The translations under genes were made by a program, and so were the position numbers. This document shows, piece after piece, positions 10,105 to 21,399 of a DNA stretch of 64,000 nt (position 1 is the stretch's first letter; each line of letters begins with the position of its first letter). The notes under the pieces were generated by a model. The model saw only the letters and a program-made list of their open reading frames with translations. It was not told where the DNA came from and searched no databases. The DNA is from Erinaceus europaeus (lineage: Eukaryota; Chordata; Mammalia; Eulipotyphla; Erinaceidae), in contig NC_080162.1 in NCBI RefSeq assembly GCF_950295315.1, forward strand, positions 67,679,760 to 67,743,759, given 5' to 3'.

Positions 10105-11363
10105 TTTTTTATTCATATGATTTTTTTTTATTTTTCTGTTCTTTTATTCTTCAGTTGTTGTGTTTCAAGTACAAGCCATTCTATATGAAATACCTTTATG
10201 ACAAATGTAGTCACCCAACCTCAGAAATCACAATAGTAACTGAAGCTAGGAGTGATGGAATTCAACCAATACCAGTTAGCCAAACAACACCTTCTGTCCA
10301 GGAAAAAATTGTGGCCAAATCCAAAGGGAAAAGAAAGAGAAAGGTAAAAAGGGAAATCAAGAAGAGACAATTATGCCACTCTACTCTCCACTGTAAATTC
10401 TAGGTATAGCAAGAGGAGAAAGGGAAGTAGAAAAGAGAGATATACACACAAAGAGAGTCCATTCTGAGTTAAATTTCTTCCCCAAAATAATTCACAAAGG
10501 AGTATCAGTGAATTCAGAAAGCAAAAGAAGGAGGAAAGAAGAAAAGAAGAGGAGAACAAGAAAAAAAAAGAGCAGAGAAAGAAAAAAAATTTTTTTTTTT
10601 TTAATTAGCTAAGAGGTGGGAAAAAGGAGAGTGGAGGGAAGAGGTAGAAACAAGTTCCTCTCACACTGGATAGGACACCAAGTCACCTAGCAATGAAAAA
10701 ACAACAATAGTTAATTTTGGTCAACCTGAAGAAGGAGGGGGCAAAAGGGACACAAATATATATTAATAGTAGTAATAAAACACAATAGAGTAAAAAACCC
10801 TAATAGTCAGTCTGCAGATTGGACTGCTCCAGATGGATTGGCTATAGGCAGCCTGAGCAAAGACAGCCAACTGGAAGAAGTATCCAAAAAAAGAAAGAAG
10901 AAAAAAAAAACAAAAACACCCAGGTAGTCTTTAGTCTTTCCCAGGCAGGGGTGAAGCTCTGACTGTTAAGAGATTTTGTCACTCAAATAGAACTCCAGCC
11001 ACTTATAAAAAGAGAGAAGGATAGGAAAAGGCTTGGAATGACACCTCTGGTGAGCCAGAATCTTGATAATAAAATAGCTCAGCAGGGAGCCTGCTAGGAG
11101 CAGCTGCCCAGCACCTGGGGGCTGGTCCTGGGGTAGGTGGGGAGGGGTGAGTTTCAGAAATAATCAAAAGATTTTCTTTCTTTTCCCCTCTGGCCTCTGT
11201 TTTCTAACCCAAGGGTGGTATCACCCTTAGGACCCCTTATTCACCCTTCTGTTGAAGGCCCAGTATCCTACCCTATCCAGAGAACTCCAAGTCACAGGCT
11301 GCTGCTTGTTGGAGCTCATGCCATCTGATGTGTCCAAGTTTCCATCTTGGCTCCGCACCCCCT
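10105..11363 (-). promoter_or_regulatory. L1-B 5'UTR with internal promoter region
   Basis: About 1.26 kb between ORF1 and the L1 5' terminus, whose minus-strand start GTGCGGAGCCAAGATGG resembles the conserved 5' end of mammalian L1s, where YY1-type sites (AAGATGG) direct accurate initiation. The middle is purine-rich on the + strand (10320-10640). Promoter activity is inference; the copy is decayed. Confidence 0.6.
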
Positions 11364-11590
11364 AATAAATGGTGAGACAGGTTTGCAGGTATCTATCTTT
11401 CACTTCTACTCTCTATCTTCCCCTCCTCTCTTGATTTCTCTCTGTCCTATCCAGAAGCAACAGCAATGGCAACAATAACAGTAATAACAACAAGGACAAT
11501 AAAAAATGGGAAAAATAGCCTCCAGGAGCAATGGATGCATGCACCAAGCCCCAGCAGTAACCCTGGGGGCAAAAAAAAAATATACTTCCA
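11364..11590 (+). mobile_element. SINE, type B-long, 5'-truncated
   Basis: Starts inside the body at the GGTGAxxCAGGTTTGCAGG block and continues through the CT-rich segment, TCTCTCTGTCCTATCC, a CAACAATAACA-rich stretch, and the extra 3' module (GCCTCCAGGAGCAATGGAT...CCCTGGGGGC) to an A-tract. The head with A and B boxes is lost at the L1-B border. Confidence 0.8.
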
Positions 11591-11851
11591 TCTATCACAA
11601 GCAAGTGTTTTATTCATTTCTCTGGAAATTATAATAGACACATTCTAAGTTCCACAGAGTTAGTAGTAATATTTAAGTAAAATAAGATGTATTCATGATA
11701 CTAACAGATCCAATAGTTACTGTCATTACTTTATAGATTTATTTTTGGCACTCACAATATCACTATAGAATCATTTTTGCTTTTGAACGACCAAACTGAG
11801 ACATGAAATAGCAGTAATATTACAAAAAAAAAATCTAAGAAGAACCAAAAT

Positions 11852-12153
11852 AAGAGACTAGTCTATAGAAAAAAAAGTATAAAAAGGCAGAGGGTAAGTA
11901 TCCACCTGCCAATTCCCATTTCCAGTGGAGAAGCAATTACAGAGGCCAAAGCTTCCACCTTCTGCACCCCATTGTGATCCTGGGTCCATACTTCTAGAGA
12001 GATAAAGAATAGGGAAACTTCCAAGCAATGGGGTGGGACTCTGAACTCTTGTGGTGGAAACTGTATGGAATTGTATCTTACAATATTATAAATCATTATT
12101 AAATCACCAATAAAAATGTTTAAAAGTAATAATAAATAAAAAGAGACTATTCT
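11852..12153 (+). mobile_element. L1 3' end, variant tail, with TSD
   Basis: The last 275 bp of an L1 3'UTR (CCACCTGCCAATTCCCAT..., CTTCCACCTTCTGCACCCC) ending in the variant TTATTAAATCACCAATAAAAA. The 13-mer aagagacta(g/t)tct flanks it at 11852-11864 and 12141-12153 with one mismatch. This tail differs from the CCTTTTTATAAATAAAA tail of the younger copies. Confidence 0.8.
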
Positions 12154-12809
12154 GTACTTGGCTTCTTATTTATCATACACATGAAACTCAAATACGTATA
12201 GTGGGATTTACCATTCAAAGGTATTTTTCTCATTTTATCATACATTTAAGTGTAATAATTGTCTATTTCCTAATACTGTTAATTGTAACTTTCAATATAT
12301 TTCAGTTAAACAACTCTAATCTCAAAAATATCTTAATAGTTTAAAATATCATATGGTTAAACTCTTTGAAATTATTATCTTCTTGGGAGAAATATCAATA
12401 ATGTTGACAATACATTTATATAGAAATTTGGTCATGTGTTCTACAAGTGATTCATATCCAAAGGATAATTTATTCAATGTACAACTATACCAAAACTTTA
12501 TTGTTGAATAAAAAAAATCAATAGATTCAAAAATCACTCAATTGACTGCACTACCCAAAATCTGGGTAAGATTTTTGGAAAATGTGGTCATCTATTAAAG
12601 CCCTTAATTGAAACTTAGTGAGGAAATATAGAGGATGTTAAAATCCAATGTGAAAAGCAGAAGGAAGATAATATTTGAAATTCTGTAGGAATTGTGTTAC
12701 AAGGAAAATGATTATTTTGTACGCACAGTTCTTGATTATACTATAGACCTAACAGCCAACAACACAGAAATATCTATCCCAGCATGCTTCCAGAGATTTG
12801 AAGGAATTT
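12154..12809. other. unassigned AT-rich DNA
   Basis: No repeat family, coding frame, or RNA gene recognised. Confidence 0.5.
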
Positions 12810-12812
12810 TTT

Positions 12813-13195
12813 TTTAATTTTTATTTATAAAAAGGAAACACTGACAAGAACCATAGGATAAGAGAGGTACAACTCCACACAATTCCCACCCACCAGAACT
12901 CTGCATCCCATCCCATCCCCTGATAGATTTCCAATTTTTTATCCCTCTGGGAGTATGGACCCAAGGTCATTATGGGGTGCAGAAGGTGGAAGGTCTGGCT
13001 TCTGTAATCGGTTCTCCTCTGAACATGGGCATTGGCAGGTCTTTCCGTACTCCCAGTCTGTCTGTCTCTTTCCCTAGTGGGGCAGGGCTCTATGGATGCA
13101 GGGCTCCAGGACACATTGGTGGGGTTGTCTTCCCAGAGAATGCTGGTTGCATCATGGCAGCATCTGAACTTGGTAGCTGGAATCTTGTTGTTCTG
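12813..13195 (-). mobile_element. L1 3'UTR end, minus strand
   Basis: Minus-strand tail at 12813-12835 (TTTATAAATAAAAA) followed by the terminal 3'UTR: CACACAATTCCCACCCACCAGAACTCTGCATCCC, GAGTATGGACCCAAGGTCAT, and TCTGGCTTCTGTAAT. It is truncated near 13195. Confidence 0.85.
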
Positions 13196-13720
13196 GGAAA
13201 ATTCTTACACAAAGAATGAGGGAGATAAATTTCATTGTTCTCATGTTTGAGATCTGAAGACTATAATCTACTCCACTCAGTATTTCTCTGGTATCAAGTA
13301 AAGGAGAGTTCATGTTCCTTATGGTATAACAAGCACCTTCCCCCACAAATGGGCACACATGGATTTTTGCCTTTGGTGTAGACTTTTCTCTGACTCACAT
13401 TGACTGTGGATCTTTGTCTGCTTAGGTTCTGGATTCCCAGTGCGAATTTAACAAGGGCTGAAATTTTGCTCCATTCAATTTCATTTCTTTGGTTGTGAAA
13501 TTATGTTCCCTGTATTAGCTGAGGTCATCTTTTGCATAGAGCTGTGACAGATTTCTGAGACAGTCATCAGAGATCCTATTTCTGTCTGAATAGTTCCTTT
13601 GGACCACTTTCCTCATCACAGCACCATCACCGGCTATATGATAAACTTCAAATGCTTGAACACATTTCTCTCAGGATTTGCTTCTTTAGTCCACTCTCCA
13701 TACAATAGTTAGAATGCTCT
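13196..13720. other. unassigned non-coding DNA
   Basis: Nothing recognised; short open frames only. Confidence 0.45.
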
Positions 13721-13724
13721 CTTT

Positions 13725-14345
13725 GTATTAAAAAGACTCAGTCTGTGCATTAAAAAGTTTGAGATATTCAATCAATTTTTCCCCTCTCATATTATTTAAA
13801 TAGTGATTTATATGACTGCAAATTAATAGGAGTGTACATAAACACCATTCCCACCACCAAAGGACTGTGTCCCATCCCATACTTGCCCCTTCCAATCCTG
13901 TGAAGCCGAACATCTACCCTGACCTTCAACCCAGGGTTTTTACTTTGGTGCCCTACTCCAAATTCAGTCAAATCCTGCTTTGAGTTTCCCTTTCTGTTCT
14001 TTTTTCTCAACTTCTGTTTATGAGTGGGATCATCCCATACTCGTCTTTATCTTTCTGACTTGGCTCACTGAACATAATTCCTTCTAGCTCCATCCAAGAT
14101 GGTCAGAGAAGGTGGGTTCATTGTTCTTAATAGCTGCATAGTATTCCATTGTGTATATATAGCACAGCTTTCTCAGCCACTCATGTGTTGTTGATTTGCT
14201 TCCTGGTTTTAGCTATTATGAATTGTGCTGCTATAAACATAGGTGGGGAGAGTGAAGATTCAGAACTCTGGTGGTGGGAATGGTGTGGATTCAAACCCCT
14301 GTCAACATGAAATTCTTTTTAATATAAAAAAATTTAAAAAAGAAA
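13725..14345 (+). mobile_element. L1 3' segment with possible 5' inversion
   Basis: From 13725 to about 14242 the minus strand carries the proximal 3'UTR and ORF2 C-terminal end (GGGATCATCCCATACTCG..., GTATTCCATTGTGTATATAT). From 14243 to 14345 the + strand carries a 3' terminal L1 piece (AACTCTGGTGGTGGGAATGG, then an A-rich tail). Such a head-to-head arrangement is what twin priming makes, but I found no flanking direct repeat, so two separate insertions remain possible. Confidence 0.55.
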
Positions 14346-14395
14346 ATAAAAGCACTTTTCTAAAGCCAATTAACCTATAAATCAGTACATTTTTA

Positions 14396-14700
14396 CACTC
14401 TACTTTTTAAAAATATTTATTTATGTATTCCCTTTTGTTGCCTTTATTGTTCTTTTTATTGTTGTTGTTATTGATGCCATCACTGTTGGATAAAACAAAG
14501 AGAAATGGAGAGAGTAGGGGAAGACAGAGAGGGGGAAAGAAAGATAGACACCTGCACACCTACTTCACTGCTTGTGAAGCGACTTCCCTGCAGGTGGGGA
14601 GCCAGGGCCTTGAACCGGGATCCTTACTCTGGTCCTTGTGCTTTGCACCACGTGCATTTAATCCGTTGTGCTACCACCCAACTCCCCACTCTACTTTTTA
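14396..14700 (-). mobile_element. SINE, type B, minus strand, with TSD
   Basis: Perfect 14-bp direct repeats cactctacttttta at 14396-14409 and 14687-14700 enclose a complete type B copy. Minus-strand features: B box near GGATCCCGGTTCAAGGCCC-like sequence at 14610-14630, GAAGCAGT block, GTTGTTATTGATG-complement CAACAACAA stretch, and an AATAAATATTTTTA tail. Confidence 0.9.
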
Positions 14701-15172
14701 TTATATTAGAAATCTAATATTGATTTACACAATTATGAGATAACAGGAATATAATTTCACACCACTCCCACCATCAGAGTTGTATGTCCCCATTCCCTCC
14801 ATTGGAAACTGCAGTGCTTCTCCCAAATGTCAAGGATATTGATTGACTATTATTTCCATCACTATCTATATTTACATATATTTGCCTTATGGTCCTGCCT
14901 TCTCTTTTCTAAGTTACACCTACACCTACTACTACTTCGTTTTTTTTTTTCTCGGGGTCTTGATGGATTTGGAGTTCAGATCCCTCTGGTCATCTTCCCC
15001 TAACATTTACCCCCCTCTGGGAGTTTGAACCAAACTCCTTATGGGTTTCAGAAGATAGGAATTCTGGCTTGTGTAGTTACTTTTCCACTGGACATGGATG
15101 TTGGCAGGTAGATCTATACCCCCAGCTTGGTTATATCTTCCCCTAATGTCATGGGGCTCTGGAAAGGTGAGA
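14701..15172 (-). mobile_element. older L1 3'UTR, minus strand
   Basis: Contains diverged versions of the terminal 3'UTR motifs (CACCACTCCCACCATCAGAGTTGTATGTCCCC, CTCTGGGAGTTTGAACCA, GGAATTCTGGCTTGTGTAG). Divergence is clearly higher than in the copies at 30365 or 47095. Confidence 0.7.
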
Positions 15173-15420
15173 AAGTTGAGATATAAGAACAAAAAGGGAA
15201 ACACAAAGTAGAAATTGTATTGGGTTTGTAGCATTGTACCAAAATAAAGGACTGTGGGGGTAGGGGTGGGATTAGGGGGGATTTCAGGTCCTGGTGCATG
15301 ATGGTGGAAGAAGACCCAAGATGAGGGTGAGACTGTTCTGCAGAAAATTGGCAAATTTTACACTTGCATCAACAGTGTATTCACTGTACACCATTAATCC
15401 CCTCAGAAAATTAAAAGGAA
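15173..15420 (+). mobile_element. L1 end with ancestral-type 3'UTR
   Basis: A + strand piece from the ORF2 end (AGAACAAAAAGGGAAACACAAAG) through a G-rich segment to ACTGTACACCATTAATCCCCTCA. It is the older L1 3'UTR that ends in ATTAATCCCCCAATAAA, also seen at 45801 and 63183. It abuts the opposite-strand older L1 just before it. Confidence 0.65.
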
Positions 15421-15491
15421 GCTCATGACCCTCTCTTCTCAACTAAGTCCTTATAATCACATGTTGTCAGAGTCCATGACTATAAATGAGT

Positions 15492-16021
15492 CAATAATGT
15501 TTTGTTGTTGTTGTTTTTATTTTAATGTTTTGTATTTATATTTGTTTTTTTATTTTAATTGTGATTTTATATTAAATTACAAAATTACATGTCAACAGAG
15601 GTATAATTCCGTACCATTCCCAGCACCAGAGTTCTGTTCCCCAATCACTGCATTGCAAGTTGCAAATCATAGCAGCTATCCTAAAGTTTCTGACATGGGT
15701 TAACTACGATTTCTACAGCTATCTGTCTACATTTGAACATAATTGATCTCATTTTTCTCCCAGGTCCAGTCCTCTCTTCCCCTCTAAGCCACACATAATC
15801 CTATTACTATATCCAAATGCCCCTCCCTTTTTCTTCCTCTATCTCCAGGTCCTGATCAGAGCCCTCTTATCCTCTTCCTCCTGTCACTTCCCCTCCACTG
15901 GGAGTATGGATCAAGATTGTTTTTGATGTGCAGGAGTTCTGGCTTCTGTAATTGCTTCTCCACCAGATATGAGTGTTGGCAGGTCTATCCATACCCCTAG
16001 ATAATGACAGACAATAATGTT
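15492..16021 (-). mobile_element. L1 3'UTR, variant tail, minus strand, with TSD
   Basis: The 10-mer caataatgtt at 15492-15501 and 16012-16021 flanks a diverged 3'UTR end with CCATTCCCAGCACCAGAGTTCTG and GGGAGTATGGATCAAG. The A-rich tail has expanded into a TTTTATTTTAATG-like region at its 3' end. Confidence 0.75.
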
Positions 16022-17104
16022 GATATATATTGATATATATTTCACTTTTTCAGACTGGATTTATCAACTGGTTCATAACAATTTTCTATACACCAAATAT
16101 AGAACTAAATCTATCTGGGAAGGACAGTTAGGTATGAGAGTAAATTTATCAAGAAGATTCTACTATATCTAAAACCTAGAGACTGCCCTTTCATGAGAGA
16201 AAGGTTAGAGAGAATGTGTTCTTCGTAAAGGGTACTGTCTTGTAGATAAAATGCTAAAGGTGTAGAAAGAACAATTAGCAATTTCCATTATTATTCAAAA
16301 AAATTAGTGAATTAAGAGACCAAGCAATTATCAAGACATTTCTTGATTTGTAAAGGCAGGATAGGGTTTTTCAAAACCTTTAGGAGGAAGTAGTTCATTT
16401 ATTGACTTCCATGTTTGGACTTGATTTATAAGCTGATGATTTCATCAGACTCAGGCTTCATAGGAGACTCTCTGCTGGACAGATATTTTATACAGGGTCA
16501 GATTGCTAGACATCATACTATTTCAGGATTGCTATGTTTTCCAGCAACTTCATTACCACTCACACTTTATGTATGCCCACTGTTTTCTCCTTTTCCTAGA
16601 GTCTTTCTTTATAGGTACTTACTTTTCCCTTATTAATATATAAACTCGAAAAATTTTAGAAAATAAGAGCTGGAAACTGCCTTGTAAATTTTGGAATAAG
16701 TTCACTTTTTCTGTATAATTTACATTTTATTTTTATCTAGTTATTTTATGTTATTTCCTCTTTGAAAATGATTAATAATTTCCTTCAGTGAAGTAACTGA
16801 GAAACATGTTTATTTTATCCCATTCTCTCCCTATACTAACAAACATAATTATCATGAAACTATGAAATTTGATGATGTTGATGAATTTAGAGAAATTTGT
16901 GTTCATGTCTTCCTACTTTTTAAGTTGTGTGTGTATCTTATATTCTCAACTTCTTAATATTTTTTACCACTTAAATTTCTACAGAAAATTATTTTACAGA
17001 TACATTTGCATATAAATCTTTTGGCACTTCTTAACTGAGCATAGATTGACTGGGGGAAGAAGAAAAGAGAGACTAAAATAAAAGCAAACTCAATCATATA
17101 TACA
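16022..17104. other. unassigned non-coding DNA
   Basis: No repeat or coding signature recognised over about 1.1 kb. Confidence 0.5.
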
Positions 17105-17310
17105 AGGAATGTAAGTTAAGAGTCCAGGCAGTGGCACACATGGTAGAACATAGATGTAACAATGCACAAGAACCTAGGTTCAAACCCCTGAATGCCAGCT
17201 GCAGAGGGAAAGTTTCATGAATGATGAAGCAGTGTTGCAGATATCTCTCTTTTTCTCTCCTTCTCTATCCCCCTTTTCCTCCCAATTTCTGTCCAATAAA
17301 CTTTTAAAAG
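17105..17310 (+). mobile_element. SINE, type A
   Basis: Head GGCAGTGGCACACATGGTAGAAC, B-box-like CTAGGTTCAAACCCC, GTTTCATGAATGATGAAGCAGTGTTGCAG block, CT-rich body, and CCAATAAAC tail. Confidence 0.8.
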
Positions 17311-17360
17311 AAAGTTATACCTCTTTCTGTAATCTTTCAAATATATATATGTTATTACAT

Positions 17361-17592
17361 TCTGATTCTCTCTTTTTATTATAAGATAATAAGGATATAA
17401 TTCCATACAGTTCCCACCGCCAGACTTCTGTGTCCCGTCCCCTCTATTGGAAACCTCTCTATTGCTTATCCCTCTGGGAGTATGGACCACAGTTCTTTTT
17501 GGGGTACAGAGGTGAGAGTTCTGACTTCTATAATTGCTTCTCTACTGAGGATAGCCACTGATCTGTCAATCCATACGCCACTCTGATTCTCT
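17361..17592 (-). mobile_element. short L1 3' end, minus strand, with TSD
   Basis: The 11-mer tctgattctct at 17361-17371 and 17582-17592 encloses 210 bp of L1 3'UTR (ATTCCATACAGTTCCCACCGCCAG..., GGGAGTATGGACCACAG). It is severely 5'-truncated. Confidence 0.85.
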
Positions 17593-17924
17593 TTGGACTA
17601 GTCATCTTTAATTTTTTGTGGGTATTATAATAATTTGAGACACAAATATGCATACATCTCTTTGAGTAAATCTAAGGGTCAAAGTGAGAGTTGCTGAATT
17701 AGATTTCATCTGAAAGAATAAATGGTCTTGATTTATTTAAATAAACTGGACTCCTAGTCAATTTTAGGATCACCTCAATCGAACAAATATGGTGAGAATG
17801 TCAATTAAGCACACAGTACAGAGTAATTCAACAGGAATTTTAAGATATTAGAGTAAAAAAAATATCATTACACAGAATGTCTCAGTTCAGTCATTCCAAC
17901 CCACTCATTTTTACATCTTTTTTT

Positions 17925-18080
17925 TTCGTCTTGTGGGGTTAGTGGTTTACAGTACAGTTGTTGACACATGGATACAGTTTCTCATCCCACTGTGATAGAT
18001 GCCTGTAGAAGACTCTCTCCCCCAATTTAGGTCCTTTTCTACCACACAACAAGACTTCATCACATGTCCATATACATTCT
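17925..18080 (-). mobile_element. LINE 3' end of a third type, minus strand
   Basis: Minus-strand reading ends ...CACAGTGGGATGAGAAACTGTATCC, ATGTGTCAACAACTGTACTGTAAACCACTAACCCC. A matching copy lies on the + strand at 36800-36932. It shares its last bases with the older L1 3'UTRs but differs upstream, so it is probably another L1 subfamily. Confidence 0.55.
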
Positions 18081-18992
18081 GACTCCTTCACAGATGAACA
18101 AAATGACAATAAGTTTAGGAGATATTGTATTCTCCTGTTATTTAGGTAATCTGATTTCAGATATAGATCCATTTCAAGATGACAGAGTAACTCCTCAATC
18201 CAGAATTTTTTTCCAAAAGTTAACCTCACAATAGAGCTAAAACAACAGTACCAATTCTAACAATATAGAGCAAAAATAAGGAAGGAAACTGGATTAGTAG
18301 CTAAAGATCTTGATCTTGATATAATATGTTTAGTGTGACCATTTGTATTTTTTTCATTTATAATGCCCCCTATTGTTGAGATGATATATCTTCTGACTTT
18401 GAATTTAAAAACATAATAATTCATTGTTTCCATAATGTTTCTACCTATTTCTTTGAAATGATTTTTAAGTGCTATGGTAATTTTAACTGGGAATTGCTTA
18501 TACTAGCTCTGGAAATTATACATACATAAAAGAAAGGTAGCTAAAACAGTTCAGTGTTTGGGGGTTTATTGTTTAAATATCTGAAAGTATTGCAGCTGGA
18601 AAGAATTCCATTAATTTGTGGGTAGTACTGATACATCAGTTTAGAAAGCTTCCAAATAAACAGAGGGAAATTGGCATAGCTATCCCGTGGCAAGAGGTAA
18701 AGAACAGAGTGGTATAGAGTTCTCCAAGAAGGAAACATTAACCCAGATGTGAACAAGACAATGAATGAATTGTTCACCGGAACTTTTCAACCCTTCAGCT
18801 GTGAGTAGCTATTATAATCACCAGTGCATCCAAATACTCAAAAGATTTAAACCTGAAAATTACCCATTTTGGCTCAGGCACAATTATGTTTCCACAGTTC
18901 TATGAAATACAGGCATCCCAATTTAACTTAGACATGTAAGAAAATTAAACTTATCTTCAGGGAAAACCCAGAAAACCATGATGTGTTCCCTT

Positions 18993-19029
<37 letters not shown>

Positions 19030-19468
19030 CAATTTGAAACAACTGGCATTTATCTTCAAGAGTCAACTCTTCTTACCTATTACATAACACTCCTTTCACT
19101 TCTAATCAGAAAGGCAATCTTTCTTCTAATATTGTAAATATAATTTACTTGCAAATGTACCAGAAAGGACTGCAGCTGGCTATTTCAGGCCTCTGACTTC
19201 ACAAAGTTGTCTTGTATCATTTGTTTTGCTCTGCTGAGGGACAGAAGTGTTTGTATGTATTATGCCTAGATGCTAAACTTCTGGATCATGTGATTTAATA
19301 AACAGCTTAAATAATTTTAAATGATAAACAGATAATCAGATAATATCTATTTCGGGTTACACAGTTATACTTTCGTTCTCATAGAGTTACTGTATTATAT
19401 AAATCCCAGATTGGCAAGTTTTAACGTTCTTCTCAAATCATTGTGTCTCTGTATCATTAGAAGTTCAG
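18081..19468. other. unassigned DNA with a (CA)n tract
   Basis: Mostly AT-rich without recognised elements; a (CA)15 microsatellite sits at 18997-19026. A 78-codon frame on the minus strand at 18541-18777 has no family match that I recognise. Confidence 0.5.
18997..19026. repeat. (CA)n microsatellite
   Basis: About 15 uninterrupted CA units. Confidence 0.95.
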
Positions 19469-19469
19469 C

Positions 19470-19838
19470 CAAGGGGATCGGACAGTAGTGCAGCGGGTTA
19501 AGTGTACATGGCGTGAAGCACAAGGACAGCATAAGAATCTCTGTTGGAGCACCAGGCTCCCCACCTGGGGGGCGAGGGGTCGCTTCAAGAGCAGTGAAGC
19601 AGGTCTGCAGGTGTCTATCTTTCTCTCCCCTTCTCTGTCTTCCGATCCTCTCTCGACTTCTCTCTGTCCTATCCAACAACAGCAACAGCAATGACAACAA
19701 TAATAATAATGACAACAGTAGGGGTAACAACAAGGACAACAAAAGAGGAAAAATAGCCTCCAGGAGCAGTGGATTCATGGTGCAGGCACTGAGCTCCAGC
19801 AATAATCCTGGAGGCAAAAAAAAAAAAAAAAAAAGCCA
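19470..19838 (+). mobile_element. SINE, type B-long
   Basis: Complete head (CGGACAGTAGTGCAGCGGGTTAAG A-box region), GAAGCAGGTCTGCAGGTGTC block, CT-rich body, CAACAGCAACAGCAATGACAA stretch, the extra 3' module (GCCTCCAGGAGCAGTGGATTC ... CCTGGAGGC), and an A18 tail. Confidence 0.9.
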
Positions 19839-20400
19839 AGTTCTTTGTCCTTTCATGTACCACAAGGAAATTTTCATCTGGCAATATTTAGTTGTGTAAC
19901 AAGTCAATATGAATGTAACTATTTTTGATAATCTGTATTCACATTTTGCAGTAATCTCTATGATGTCATTTTGATATATATTACACAAAAATCTTCATGC
20001 ATTGTCTATCTGTCCTCTGAAAAAATTTGTTAATTGCTAAAGCTATGAGCTGTGTAAAATCCTTTCCTGGTTTGTGCTAGTTAAGTTTCTAAATTATTAT
20101 AGGAATGATTCTAGATAGTTATAAAGATATATATATATATGCATATATATAGAGAGAATGCATTCATATAATTTTATATAGAATATCCTTCAAAAAGAAG
20201 GCGCTAAATATTTAGAAAAGTGAATTATCTGAGCAAGTTCTATGTCTTAGGACATAATGCATATTAATTCAGGTCAGTAAGATAAATATTCAGAATAACT
20301 AATTCTAATATTACTTTGTTTTTAAAGTAACTTTTAGTGAATGAGTCCCTAGTTATAAACATGTAATAACTTTGGTTCTCTATAGTAAAAAAATCAAAAG
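19839..20400. other. unassigned AT-rich DNA
   Basis: A short TA-rich tract at 20127-20150 is the only structure seen. Confidence 0.5.
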
Positions 20401-20783
20401 TTCTATTGGTCTTTAGCTTGGGGTTTATTATAATGCGGGTTTATTTAGGTACAGAGGAAAACGCTAGCTAGACATGGAGTAAGGTCATGGATCCTTAAAC
20501 TTAGTTCACCAATGTTCAGCTACAAACACATGTTTGTCCAGGGGATAAAACAGCATCATACAGGTCCTGGCAGAAGACAGAATCGACCAGGAGAAGGGTA
20601 AGCTAGAAAGAGAGTGGAACTTCTGCCAGACACTCTTTTAGGTAACCTTTCATACCCACAATGCCCTGTGAGTCTCCATATGTCTGTCATATGCTCTTGA
20701 ATCAGCCATATGCTAATTATATTCATGTTCCATAATTCCTTTTGCTCACCTTAAGTAAAACAGTGTTCCCAACAGCACTCTAT
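20401..20783 (-). mobile_element. solo LTR of an endogenous retrovirus
   Basis: On the minus strand the LTR runs from 20777 (TGCTGTTGGGAACACTG) to 20407 (...AAGACCA), so it has the TG...CA termini of LTRs and is 371 bp long. A polyadenylation signal AATAAA lies near its end (ACCTAAATAAACC, about 20440). The six bases outside each end, ttctat (20401-20406) and ctctat (20778-20783), match at five of six and form a 6-bp target duplication, the size typical of class II (beta-like) elements. No internal viral genes are present, as after LTR-LTR recombination. The class is an inference from the duplication length. Confidence 0.7.
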
Positions 20784-21399
20784 TCATAAATTGCAATAAA
20801 ACACTCTTCAAAAGAGAACAGAATGTGGTCCTGAATTGCAGATCTTAGGACATTTTGCCACATAGTTTAAAACTATAGGCATACATGATTCTACTTTATT
20901 TTTGTGGAGAATTTTCTACACAGTCCGTTACACATCTGGAATTTAAAAGCTAAGGTGCTTCTTGCCATTAAATGTGGCAAGTCTATGTAAGTGTGATAAT
21001 AAATCAAATAAGTATGTTTCCAGCTCTTTTGCACTTAATTAATGAAATGCTGATTTGTTGAAGGGATTTCATGACCAAGAATTTTTATGAGGGGAAGTCT
21101 TAAAACTGACATTTTCTTATAACTTGGACATGATATTTTTGTCAGAAGAACGTCCAAATAATCAATGACCATGGCAACTCAGGAATCATGAGCCCAACAT
21201 TTCAAAAATCATATTACATTCTCAAAAAATCCCTGTCTCAAAGTAAGAAAACAAGCTAATGAAAAAACATACCAGTGGGGAATATACTCCCACTTTCTTC
21301 ATATGAATTGTGAAAAATGTGTTTTGTATAAATATCATAATGTAACAGTACAGATTTTCACCTTAAATTTCTAATGTTAAATATAGTCTATTTGCCTCT
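20784..21399. other. unassigned AT-rich DNA
   Basis: Nothing recognised. Confidence 0.5.

Larger units (their letters stand above)
6461..11363 (-). mobile_element. L1-B: L1 with 5' end, internally deleted ORF2
   Basis: The minus-strand order is an L1 5' end at 11363 (GGAGCCAAGATGGAAAC start), a 5'UTR (11363-10105), ORF1 (10104-9157), the N-terminal part of ORF2 (9075-8140), and a long 3'UTR (8139-6461) closing with an A-tract of about 18. ORF2 from the linker after the endonuclease to its end is missing at a single junction near 8140, which removes the entire RT and C-terminal region. Both element ends are preserved, so the deleted RNA itself may have been copied. No target-site duplication was found. 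Confidence 0.8.

Noticed and set aside
14423..14743. SINE-spanning frames, seen in nearly every type B SINE
   Set aside because: The same short frames recur wherever a SINE occurs, and the SINE is a pol III non-coding element.
18541..18777. 78-codon minus-strand frame as a gene
   Set aside because: No recognisable family, no splice or promoter context, and short frames of this size are expected by chance in AT-rich DNA.
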